Assembly: GCA_023935145.1 (NCBI GenBank)
Contig: CM043699.1
Location: 112,015,036-112,079,035 of the forward strand
Length of the DNA: 64,000 nucleotides
Direction of reading: 5' to 3'
Source: Bretschneidera sinensis
Taxonomy: Eukaryota > Streptophyta > Magnoliopsida > Brassicales > Akaniaceae
Shown here: piece by piece, positions 46,768 to 56,344 of the stretch
Layout of the letters: each line of letters opens with the position of its first letter
Numbering within the stretch: position 1 is the stretch's first letter
Position numbers and translations under genes: made by a program
Notes under the pieces: model-generated
Told to the model about the DNA's origin: nothing
The model's database searches: none
The model's input: the letters and a program-made list of their open reading frames with translations, nothing else

Positions 46768-47522
46768 GGATGCGTTTGGGAGTGTTGTCTGTAGTTGCGT
46801 TGGTGCCAAAAGAGTTGTGAGAGTGTTTTGTACCAAAAGAGATGTGAGAAGTGTTGTTACTAAAAGCTCAATGTAAGGTTTTGTAAACTGTCTTGCAAAA
46901 GCACGGTAAAAGTGTTGTGATCAACAATAATGTTTGGTAATTATAATCTTAATAGTACTATAAAACTGTAAAATTATTAAAATAGACATGATTCAAAGAT
47001 ATTCAGTTTTAATGAATTATTTTTTTAATTAAAGAGATATTCTCCATTAACAACAAAAAAAGAAATAATTCATTATCTAATAATAATCATCAATTTTATA
47101 ATAATAAAATAATTTATAATTTAATAATAAAATAATAAATATCTACAATCTTTGTTTTCTTTGGCCGCTTCTTTCAAGTGCCACTTCCATGGCCGAACTC
47201 GTTGTTTCAACAAAGAGAAATGAGGATTAAAGGTTTAAATAATTTGAATATATAAGAAGTTAGATGAAAATTAATGAAATGTGGTAATGGAAGTTTTGAT
47301 TTTACATAAAATTCATTAAAACTTTAGAAGCTATACGGTCAAGCACATTTTAAAAGCTCCCCTGCCCTTGCTTCTAAAAAAAATGATTTTTAGCTTTGCT
47401 TGGTAGTTATTTTTGGAAACCTATAGTAATGAAATTTTACCGAACAGTAATTTTAAGAAAAGCAATCGAATCTATTCTCACTAGTTTTTTTTCTATGAGC
47501 AAAAGCTTTCTCAAACACAGCC
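46768..47522. mobile_element. PIF/Harbinger-like MITE
   Basis: 755-bp insert. Its ends are an imperfect inverted repeat: GGATGCGTTTGGGAG at the left and, inverted from the right, GGCTGTGTTTGAGAA. It is flanked by TTA (46765-46767 and 47523-47525), the PIF/Harbinger target preference. The left copy has the unoccupied TTA at 32528-32530. No transposase is encoded, so it is non-autonomous. Confidence 0.72.
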
Positions 47523-47525
47523 TTA

Positions 47526-48239
47526 GACTCTTTGCTTCACTGAAAAGAAAAAGATTAGAATTTTTTTTCAAGACTTCAAAATTCTATGCCTTATTTAATT
47601 AGATATGATAAATCAAGCAAAGAAGCAAAAGAGATATTAAGAGGACTTCATTTTCCGAATGGTGTAGCACTAAGCAAAGACGCTTCTTTGCGTTAGTAGT
47701 CGAATCCATCCATTGATGAGGTTTTACCTCTAAAATACAAATACACAACTTTAGTTAAATTGTTTTAAAAAAAACCAGCAACCAAAGAAGATATAATCCC
47801 TTGACTTTGCAAAATAAACAAGGTGTGCTCCATTTCTTCTGCTTTGCTTTAGTAGTAAGTTTGTCAAGAATTACAAGCCAGCTTATGAAACTATTCTTAA
47901 GAATAGAATTATAAATTTAGTATCTCTTTTTCTTTTCCTATTTTTCACTATAACCGAAACAAGGAAAAATAAAAGGTCCTGTTACATTTCTTTATTTCCA
48001 TTTGGCTGTTCAGCCTTTTATTGTTGTTGTGTGAGTAGCACTGCTTTGGATAAGCTGATCGAACTATATACTCTGCATTGACAACACCCAAATCGGAGAA
48101 ATTTTTATATAGACTTTTTTTAAAAAGCAAAGCAGAAAATTTAATTTATAATCATCAAATTCAGTTATTACAAAACTCATCATCTGCAAAAATTCACAAG
48201 CACCATAAACCCTAAATACATGCATGGCAGACTTACACA
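47526..48239. other. Intergenic, no gene seen
   Basis: Only the first 35 bases match the left copy (up to 32558). The short frames carry no recognised domain. Confidence 0.55.
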
Positions 48240-48785
48240 GTAGGAAAAAAAAAACTAATATAAACTATGTTGTACATGCTGGTGACAGAGAAAACAATGA
48301 TTCCCAGAACATAACCTGTAAGCAAGTTAAAAACAAACTCAAAATCTGCACACAACACCATCAAATAATCCCAAGAGAAGCGTGAAGGAAGCCCTGTCTC
48401 ATGCCATTGCCAAATAAACTTCACTGCCCATATGATATCCTTTGTGCATTCAGAAGAGAGTTTGCGCTTCTGGAAATCTGATTCACTGATATAAAACTGA
48501 TCTGAGATATAAAAAAAAAAATTAACATTTTACTGCCATAAGGATATTACGACACATCCATGGACCAGCAACACAATCATTCACCTATTACCTGCCATTC
48601 CAGTAGATCCATACTTCGAAGTACTCCAGCTTTGGCTAGACCATCACTATATTGATTAGCTTCTCTTGGAATTTTCACAAATGACACTGCATCAATTTCC
48701 TTAAATAAAGTATCAATCTCATTACAAATATGATTATACCTTTAAGGTCAACTATCCACTGATTTTACCCAACTTAATGCGACCA
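48240..48785 (-). pseudogene. L1-type LINE 3' end: end of RNase H domain and 3' tail
   Basis: Minus strand: MVALSWVKSVDS, then YNHICNEIDTLFKEI, VSFVKIPREANQYSDGLAKA and LRSMDLLEW (48760-48590). This is the end of the RNase H-like domain found at the C-terminus of plant L1 ORF2. The adjoining block at 48500-48240 (FIWQWHETGLPSRFSWDYLM) is not recognised and may be 3' untranslated sequence. The domain is split from its first half (51740-51960) by inserted LTR elements. Confidence 0.72.
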
Positions 48786-49267
48786 TAGAGATAGGAAAAA
48801 GAAGTCAGACTACCTAGGGATTGGGAAAGAAGTTAGGCTACTCTGGAGGTTGAGGATCCCCTTATATAGGGATCTTTAGGAATCCTAACCTTAAGCTAAC
48901 ACTTTAAATAAAGAAATCATAATCCTAATACAAATTTGTCCTATATTACAAAATTACAAATTTATCCCATATTACAAATTACAAACTTGCCCACATACCC
49001 TACTATACCCCATCATTCTCCACCACTTCCTTTTTCTCTGCTCTTATTGATGGGGTACAGTAGAGTATGTGGGCAAGTTTGTAATTTTGTAAAGTGGGAA
49101 CAAATTTGTAATTTTGTAATAAATACAAATTTGTATTAAGATTAGGGTTTCTTTATTTACAGTGTTAGCTTAGAGTTAAGATTCCTTAGGGTAGCCTGGC
49201 TTCTTTTTCTTATCCCCAGAGTAGCCTTGTTTTCTATCTCTATTTCTGCTTCTTTATTTATTCTACA
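48786..49267. repeat. Head-to-head LTR inverted repeat with a 32-base spacer
   Basis: 48786-49015 (minus) and 49048-49267 (plus) are inverse copies, matching over about 180-220 bases with one internal deletion. The spacer, read on the minus strand, is purine-rich (AAAAAGGAAGTGGTGGAGAA) and would be the polypurine tract of the left LTR. Confidence 0.85.
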
Positions 49268-49273
49268 TCAGTT

Positions 49274-49486
49274 TGGTATCAGAGCTTAAACAGATCCTCA
49301 AACTCAAATCCAAAAACAAACCCACATATATAGCCATCCCATAAACACTAGTCCAGAATTTGCCCAGACACAGTTTTACGAACCAAACAGAGCCTTAGGC
49401 AAAAACGGCTTTAACGTCGAATTATCGCTCTCCGATCACCACCAGCCAACACCGCCACCACCATTCACCTCACCAGGCTTGCCAGG
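49274..49486 (+). mobile_element. Primer-binding site and leader of the plus-oriented LTR fragment
   Basis: TGGTATCAGAGC at 49274 is followed by a leader that matches, inverted, the sequence at 51180-51323. It breaks off where the minus LTR at about 49487 begins. Confidence 0.75.
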
Positions 49487-49949
49487 CTACCCTGGAGGTC
49501 GAGGCAAATTGATACCCATATCAATCTTATTTTTATTTATGCAAAGCTAATCGAAAAGTAACATAAGGATCTCCTTATATAGAGATTTAGGAATCCTAAC
49601 CCTAAGCTAACATTGTAAATAAAGAAACTCTAATCCTAATAACAATTTGCCCCATATTACAAAATTACAAATTTTCCTCCATATTACAAAATTAAAAACT
49701 TGCCCACATACCCTATTGTATCTTATCATTCTGCACCATTTAGAAAAAACTCGACCTCAAGTTTTGAAGTGAAGAAGTAATAATAAACGAGATGCTTGGA
49801 GAAAGGAAGCATAATCACGCAAGTCTTGAAAAATGAAGTCTCAACTAAAAGAAAAAAATTTGGTGAAGAATGTCTGCTGTGAAAGTGCTTCAAGCCAAAC
49901 AGGCAAGATAAAATCAACACTAAGAGGATGCATATCAACCACAACCTCA

Positions 49950-50589
49950 ATCACGTCTTCAATCTTTTCTTGTGGCTTGGAAGTTTGTTCTACGTACTTT
50001 TTTCATTGACCATCTTTTCAACATCTAGATTACCAATTTCAACATTTCTCAGCTCCTCATCCTTGTCTTGGGCGTGCTTGCAATCCGTTGTCTCAACTTG
50101 CTCGACAAAGACTGTTGACGTGTCGTGAGCCGTCTCTAAGCCAATGAGCTTGGAAGCTTCATCTTCGTGGTTCTCAAGTTGAAAGTGAGCATATTTAACC
50201 TGCTTTGATGGATCGGGAATAAAACCACAGTTGCGATTCAAATCAGCTGTGAAGCTTTTTATTCTCTCATAAACCCTATCAAGTACTTTTTGGAGCTTGA
50301 GAAAAGCCTTGATAAGCAGAATTGGTTCTTTTGGTGAGTAATACACAATCTTCATTTAACAAAAATAGTCATAAATACAACAACCATTCAACTTTGTTTT
50401 AGCCTAAAAAGCATCTTGGTGCCTAGCAAATTTCACAATGGCTTGAAAAACATAATCAGTTTGTGAGATAATAACTTTCTCAACAAACCCATATAGATCA
50501 AAAATTTTATGCAATATATCATGTGTGACCGGATATAATGCATCATGAATGGTCACACAAAGGATTTGGTTTGTATCACCAGAACCCAT
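49950..50589 (-). pseudogene. PTB/hnRNP-L-type RRM fragment inside a small LTR element
   Basis: On the minus strand from ATG 50589 the frame reads NQILCVTIHDALYPVTHDIL, then YGFVEKVIISQTDYVFQAIV and FARHQDA. After a stop it continues in the same frame as AKTKLNGCCIYDYFC and MKIVYYSPKE. This follows the second RRM of polypyrimidine-tract-binding proteins (ILLVTIHHxLYPIT..VLHxxFxxYGFVEKI..FQALIQ..NIYDGCCxLxIxYS). Two stops (near 50403 and 50358) interrupt it. A further 100-residue acidic segment to 49990 is not recognised. It lies between the two LTRs of the small minus element, where gag would be. It is likely a captured host gene piece without splicing function. Confidence 0.62.
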
Positions 50590-51341
50590 TACTTGGATAC
50601 AAATTTTTTTTAACCTTTCACTTTCCTTTCTCTCTCTTAAAAGTAATGCACAACACTCTCTTTCTCTCTTTTTATTTTCTACTTTTATTTTTGTTCCCCT
50701 TTTTTCTGCTCCCTTTTTTTCAAGAAAAATAAAATAAAAATAAGTTACTGTCGTAAAAGAGAGAGAACAACTCATGGCTCGCATTTCTTGTTAGCATGGA
50801 CGACGCACTCAAACGGCGATGGAGTTGTGGTGGCGACAGTGGGGGTCCTTGGGTTGGGACCTCCTGAAGCCAGCGACAAAGGTAGTATTGGCTCCTCGGA
50901 GGAAGGACTGTCAGATTTGAAGATCGGTAAAGGTGGCGCATGGCGGTACTGGTGGTCATTGACAAATATCCAGTCAAGATTTTGGCACATGGCCATTGGG
51001 CATGAGTAGATCGAAAGTTTTCGATCCAGGAGAGGTCTACTGGTTACGACGGGTGGCTACACCAGGGTGGCGCGTAGTGGTCACGCGCGGGGGGCGTGGA
51101 GGACTGGGGACTCGGGTTCTAGTCGCCTAAGCCTAGCGAGATGAGTGGTTGTGGCGGTGTTGGCTGCTGGTGACTAAAGAACAACGATTCGACGTTAAAG
51201 CTATTTTGGCCTAAGGCCCTGTTTGGTTCGTGAATCTGTGTCTGGGCTGATTGTGGACTAGTGTTTATGGGATGGTTGTATATGTGGGTTTGTTTTTGGG
51301 TTTGAGTTTGAGGATTTGTTTAGGCTCTGATACCAAACTAA
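50590..51341 (-). mobile_element. Leader of the small minus LTR element
   Basis: Runs from the complete LTR through the inverse primer-binding site (GCTCTGATACCA, 51324-51335). A GC-richer leader with short proline/threonine-rich frames (50996-50772) follows. No gag is recognised. Confidence 0.6.
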
Positions 51342-51686
51342 TGTAGAACAAAAGAAATAGAAAGGATAGAGATAGAAACCAGGCTACTCTAGGATTGGAA
51401 GAGAATGCTAGGCTACCCTAGGGATAGGAAAAGAAGTCAAGCCACCCTGGAGGTCGAGAGGAATTGGTGCCCATATCAATCTAATTTTTATTTATTCAAA
51501 GGTAATCAAAAAGGAACATAGGGATCCCCTTATATAGGGATCTTTAGGAATCCAAACCCTAAACTAACACTATAATTAAAAAAAACCCTAATCCTAATAC
51601 AAATTTACCCCATATTATAAAATTACAAATTTGCCTCCATAGTACAAAATTACAAACTTGCCCTTATATCCTTTGGTACCCCATCA
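51342..51686 (-). repeat. Complete LTR (minus) of the small element
   Basis: 345 bp. Read on the minus strand it begins TGATGGGGTACC and ends TTCTACA. The TATA region CCCTATATAAGG lies inside a GATCCC/GGGATC inverted repeat near 51526-51542. Confidence 0.8.
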
Positions 51687-53020
51687 CTGACTCTATGATA
51701 AGATGAAAACCCCTCCTTTGGCTATACTGACTATATATATTAAGAGCTTCTTAAATTGCAATAAGTTATGCTAAGTTAGAGCCGACAACTCCAATGCTCT
51801 TTGAAAAAACTGCAAGTATCTTACCATTATGGTCCACTTCCACTGCCCCCAATCCCTGCTTCACCAAGCTTACCATTTGCAACCTCGTCCACATTAAATT
51901 TAATGAAACACCCTTCTTCATTCGGTGGAGACCAAGAGATCCTCATGTTCTTTTGAATTTTTTAATTTCCAGCTACCCTCAATATTAGAAATATTCTAAA
52001 CCCATTCCAAGATAGAGTAACCATTCCCCTTTAGTAACCTATTCGCCTTAATCAACCATGCTATACGAACTTTTATCAAGTCCACAATACTTAAAATTTC
52101 AAAAGGTTTTTGATTAAAAATCAAGTCATTTCTTGCCAACCATTTAGACCACACTATAACATAAAAGATCAATTTTCATAAACATACCAATTCATTCTTT
52201 GGACAAAGGCCTTCCCATTGATTAAATAAAGCTTTGATGTTTCCAGGAGCATTCCAAGAATTGCCCCACCAAGATAACACCAAACACCAGACCTTCCATA
52301 CCTTAAAACAGTATAAAAACAAGTGAGTTACTGACTCCCTAGGATTGGAACAAATTTCACATTTGTCATCAAGCAAGAAAATGTATTGTCATTTGTATAA
52401 CTCAGATCTGACCACAATCTTTCCTTGCAAAAGTTGCCAAACAAAGATCTCTACTTTGGGAATTGAGAGTTTTAGCCAAAAATCCTTTAAAGATTTATCC
52501 ACCTTGATTGCATTTGCAGAAACCCTTCAACAATAAGATTTTACATAAGAAGAACCTTTTATATCTCACTTCCATATTAATCTATCTATTTTGCTACTCG
52601 CTGCCCTCTTAGACTCAAAACAAACAAAAATCAGCTCCATTGCTGCACTTCCCAATGAAACAATCTTCTTCGAAGACCTATATTCCACTTCCAAATCCCC
52701 TGGTCCCAATTGCCATACTCTACAACCTTACCAAATTTAATACACGCAAGTGCATATATTCTAGGAAATTTTTCCTTCAGCTTAGTACTCACGATTTATT
52801 CATCCTCCCAAAAGTTAAACAATTCACCATTCCCCACCAAATAGCTCATCATTTCTTGGAATAATTTTGCAAGTACATCCGAACCAAAAACTAAAAAGAG
52901 GATATCCTTCCAAACCCTAGTCCACCTAATTGGATTAGGGATTAAACTCAACTCATTCAAATTATAGTTTGCCACCAATATTTTTCACCAAAAGCTTTCT
53001 TTTTCATTAGCAAAGCGTCA
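51687..53020 (-). pseudogene. L1-type LINE ORF2 C-terminal part: connection, zf-RVT and first half of RNase H
   Basis: Minus strand, continuing the LINE at 56345-59210. FANEKESFW lies near 53015. RTRVWKDI-like and MSYLVGNGELFNFWEDE lie at 52978-52796. FPRIYALACIKFGK lies near 52760. The zf-RVT block is CEICSNPRESVTHLFLYCFK and WKVWCLVLSWWGNSW (52370-52250). The RNase H start is IKFNVDEVANGKLG..GIGG, then VEVDHNGKILAVFSKS (51905-51770). Stops and frameshifts are frequent. RNase H is cut by the LTR complex and resumes at 48785. Confidence 0.82.
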
Positions 53021-53320
53021 AATCCTGTCGATTAACAGATATTTCATAATCCATTGAAATATATGCCTAAATGAAGATGTTTTTGGGGACTTGAATTTCA
53101 CTTAGTGAAAACACATGAAAGTTAACACAAAAGGTATAGTAGTATGAAACTTTGAACCAAAAATCCTAATTGTTTAAGCAGACATGTCTCATAATGAAAC
53201 CTTCTCCTCATAGAAAATACCAAAAAAATACCAACATATTTATAGGCTTTGAATCATGTAAGTATTGTAGAGTCAATCCTTTGAACTCAATAGAAGCGAC
53301 TACATTTCATACTCACTAGG
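53021..53320. other. Decayed LINE or unassigned sequence
   Basis: No clear domain. It lies between LINE ORF2 sequence and the gypsy derivative, where the region after the RT palm would be expected. Confidence 0.4.
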
Positions 53321-53789
53321 TGATGCAGGAGGATCCGAGTCAGATGATGCTGAGTTGTCAGATGACAAGTGGGCTACCTAGGTCGGTTTACATCGTTTAG
53401 CGGGCCACAGGCTCGGATTGGGCCCCAAAGATCTTAATCTAATTAGAAACGGGCTTACGGGCAAAATTTAGTATAAAATACTGAGCATTGTCATTTTTAA
53501 GCCAAAAAACGACGTTTAGACCTTCAAATTGGCAATTTTCAGTTTTTAGGAAACTTTTTATTTTATTTAATTTAAATTCGGCCTTAATTTAATTTTTCTA
53601 TTTTAGCTTCGACCTTATAAATAAGGTCTTAGGGTTTCATAATCATCATTATTGTATTTTTGGAATAAATTAAAATAAAGCATCAGAGTAGTTTCTCTGT
53701 ATTGTTTTTAGGGTTTTTCTTGTGTTACTCCTTGTGAACTATCTGTTCGACTAGCCTGCAGAATAATCGCTATTCTGCCAGGCATCAGT

Positions 53790-53801
53790 TGGTATCAGAG
53801 C
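53790..53801 (+). promoter_or_regulatory. Primer-binding site of the first gypsy-derivative unit
   Basis: TGGTATCAGAGC lies two bases after LTR 1. The second unit has it at 54737-54748. Confidence 0.88.
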
Positions 53802-53838
53802 TTCAGCATCTTCTTGGGGTGAGATTTCATCAGTTTCC

Positions 53839-54348
53839 ATGGCTGGTGATCGTGGTCGTGGTCGTCGCGAGCAGGTTCCGAACGAGGAAGCCCCACGCCG
53901 TGATCGTAACGTTCAGGATGTGATGATTGAGAATTTACAGAGGCATGTTGCAAAGTTAACCCAGCGTCTAGCGACGCAGAGTTTCGGTGATCGTGATATG
54001 AAAGATCACGATTCTGATTTTAGTTTCGAAAACCCGTATTACAATCCTGCTCGATTCGGGGAACGCCGTGGTCGGGAGGATCATTATGGAGATCTCGTTT
54101 TCATAGTGGATTTGCCGCTGTTAGCAGAGTTTTCTGACCTGATACCAGAGGATCTTCCTCCTGGGTTGCCGCTTGATGTCTTTAATGTGAAACACTTGAG
54201 TCCTTGTTTTGGGGATTCCGATGTGGCTATTGTGAACTCGAGGACGAGTCTTTCCAACCCAAGGCGACTGATGCAGGAGGATCCGACTCAGATGATGCTG
54301 AGTTGTCAGATGGTAAGTGGGCTACCTAGGCCGGTTTACATCGTTTAG
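53839..54348 (+). pseudogene. Fused gag/pol mini-ORF, unit 1
   Basis: 169 codons from ATG 53839. Residues 1-75 are arginine-rich with a coiled segment (MIENLQRHVAKLTQRLATQ), then HDSDFSFENPYYNP: a gypsy gag N-terminus. It passes directly into LLAEFSDLIPEDLPPGLP, the linker before gypsy reverse transcriptase. DVFNVKHLSPCFGDSD follows, the usual C-terminal end of gypsy pol. The whole capsid, protease, RT, RNase H and integrase between them are missing. A one-base deletion near 54250 shifts the last 25 residues relative to unit 2, and the frame ends inside LTR 2. Confidence 0.78.
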
Positions 54349-54785
54349 CAGGCAACAGGCTTGAATTGGGCCCTAAAGACCTTAGTCTAATTGGAAACGA
54401 GCTTCCGGGCAAAATTCAGTATTGGATACTGAGCATTATTATTTTTAAGCCAAAAAACAACGTTTAGACCTTCAAATTGGCAGTTTTCAGTTTTTAGGAA
54501 ACTTTTTATTTTATTTAATTTAAATTCGGCCTTAAATTAATTTTCCTATTTTAGCTTCGACCTTATAAATAAGGTCTTAGGGTTTCATAATCATTATTAT
54601 TGTATTTTTGGCATAAATTAAAATAAAGCATCAGAGTAGTTTCTCTGTATTGTTTTAGAGTTTTTCTTGTGTTACTCCCTGTGAACTATCTGTTCGACTA
54701 GCCTGCAGAATAATCGCTATTCTGCCTGGTGTCAGTTGGTATCAGAGCTTCAGCATCTTCCTGGGGTGAGATTTCATCAGTTTCC

Positions 54786-55307
54786 ATGGCTGGTGATCGT
54801 GGTCGTCGCGGGCAGGTTCCAAACGAGGAAGCCCCACGCCGTGATCGTAACGTTCAAGATGTGATGATTGAGGATTTACAGAGGCAGGTTGCAAATTTAA
54901 CCCAGCGTCTAACGGCGCAGAGTTTCAGTGATCGTGATATGAAAGATCACGATTCCGATTCCAGTTTCGAAAACCCGTATTACAATCCTGCTCGATTTGA
55001 GGAACGCCGTGGTCAGGAGGATCATTATGGAGATCTCAGTTTCATAGTGGATTTGCCGCTGTTAGCAGAGTTTTCTGACCTGATACCAGAGGATCGTCCT
55101 CCTGGGTTGCCGCCTGATGTCTTTAATGTGAAACACTTGAGTTCTTGTTTTGGGGATTCCGATGTGGCTATTGTGAACTCAAGGACGAGTTCTTTCCAAC
55201 CCAGGGCGACTGATGCAGGAGGATCTGACTCAGATGATGCTGAGTTGTCAGATGGCAAGTGGGCTACCTATGTCGGTTTACATCATTTAACGGGCCACAG
55301 GCTTTAA
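54786..55307 (+). CDS. Fused gag/pol mini-ORF, unit 2 (open)
   Basis: 173 codons from ATG 54786 (MAGDRGRRGQVPNEEAP). Same order as unit 1: gag N-terminus with EDLQRQVANLTQRL, HDSDSSFENPYYNP, then LLAEFSDLIPEDRPPGLPPD, DVFNVKHLSSCFGDSD, and RTSSFQPRATDAGGSDSDD. It runs about 97 bases into LTR 3 before stopping. The fusion points are the same in both units, so the deletion predates the tandem arrangement. It lacks every catalytic domain. A role, if any, would be RNA binding or packaging of the element, which is inference. Confidence 0.7.
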   Translation: MAGDRGRRGQVPNEEAPRRDRNVQDVMIEDLQRQVANLTQRLTAQSFSDRDMKDHDSDSSFENPYYNPARFEERRGQEDHYGDLSFIVDLPLLAEFSDLIPEDRPPGLPPDVFNVKHLSSCFGDSDVAIVNSRTSSFQPRATDAGGSDSDDAELSDGKWATYVGLHHLTGHRL

Positions 55308-55683
55308 TTGGGCCCCAAAGACCTTAGTCTGATTGGAAACAGGCTTACGGGCAAAATTCAGTATTTAATGCTGAGTATTGTCATTTTTAAGCCAAAAAAA
55401 CGACGTTTAGACCTTCAAATTGGCAGTTTTCAGTTTTTAGGAAACTTTTTATTTTATTTAATTTAAATTCGGCCTTAATTTAATTTTCCTATTTTAGCTT
55501 CAACCTTATAAATAAGGTCTTAGGGTTTCATAATCATCATTATTGTATTTTTGGAATAAATTAAAATAAAGCATCAGAGTAGTTTCTCTGTATTGTTTTT
55601 AGGGTTTTTCTTGTGTTACTCCTTGTGAACTATCTGTTCGACTAGCCTGCAGAATAATCACTATTCTGCCCGGCGTCACTAGG

Positions 55684-56344
55684 TAAGCTTATCTATTATG
55701 TTCTATACCTTAACATACTAAATAACACTCTTTTATAAGCTTTATTAAGAACTCAAAGTTCATCCTTCACTTCATCACTACGGTTTTCAAACACAATTCC
55801 CCGTGATGGAATATTCACTAACGGTGTTTACGATCACAACTGATGATGCACTTTATTTCATTGAACTCAAAACTTAATATTAGTAAGCATTAAGTCGATG
55901 TTACATCATAGGCTAATTGTATGGGCTTAGTCTTTATCCCTTATTATGTTTTAATCACTTACTTTCTAGAGAATCCTTTGGTTAATGCTTTCACCAAATT
56001 AAATTTTGTGGATATCACAAAATCTATCAATAATTAAATTCTTTACACATCAATGTCATAGTTCTTTTCTCCTATCACTTCTAAAATATAATGTTATTTT
56101 TTTTATATAAACTCTATTTAAAATATGATAATTTGAATTAAGTTTGAATAGAGTATTTGTGGATATAATGAAAAATATTTTATTATTTATAAAAATTCAA
56201 ATCACTATGATTTATTAATGATAACTTGTAATTTTGAAAAGAAAAAAAAAATAAGATAGCTCAAAAGAACATGGAAGGAGTAAACAAGAAAAGGAAAACA
56301 AAGTGGAGCCCACGTCATGACTTGGTAATTGACAGTTGCTAGAC
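55684..56344. other. Unassigned AT-rich sequence
   Basis: No reading frame, terminal repeat or domain is recognised. It separates the gypsy derivative from the LINE RT. Confidence 0.5.

Larger units (their letters stand above)
48786..51686. mobile_element. Nested, partly inverted LTR-element complex in the LINE
   Basis: Four related LTR pieces: minus-oriented 48786-49015, plus-oriented 49048-49267, minus-oriented about 49487-49728, and complete minus-oriented 51342-51686. Primer-binding sites adjoin the plus LTR (49274-49285) and the complete minus LTR (inverse, 51324-51335). The parts suggest one small minus element (51686 to 49487) with a 1.6-kb interior and a second, inverted partial element beside it. 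The LINE RNase H frame resumes on both sides. No pol is present, so the elements are non-autonomous or deleted. Confidence 0.7.
53321..55678 (+). mobile_element. Tandem non-autonomous gypsy derivative (three LTRs, two internal regions)
   Basis: Structure LTR-interior-LTR-interior-LTR: 53321-53787, 54269-54734 and 55211-55678, each about 467 bp, TGATGCAGGAGG to GGC(A/G)TCA. Interiors are about 480 bp and start with a primer-binding site. CTAGG flanks the whole array (53316-53320 and 55679-55683), so it behaves as one insertion. The interiors encode a gag-like start fused to pol fragments, showing it derives from a Ty3/gypsy element. Confidence 0.9.

Noticed and set aside
48233..48424. 63-codon hydrophobic frame as a membrane protein gene
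   Set aside because: It follows the end of LINE RNase H on the same strand and is more likely LINE 3' sequence. No family recognised.
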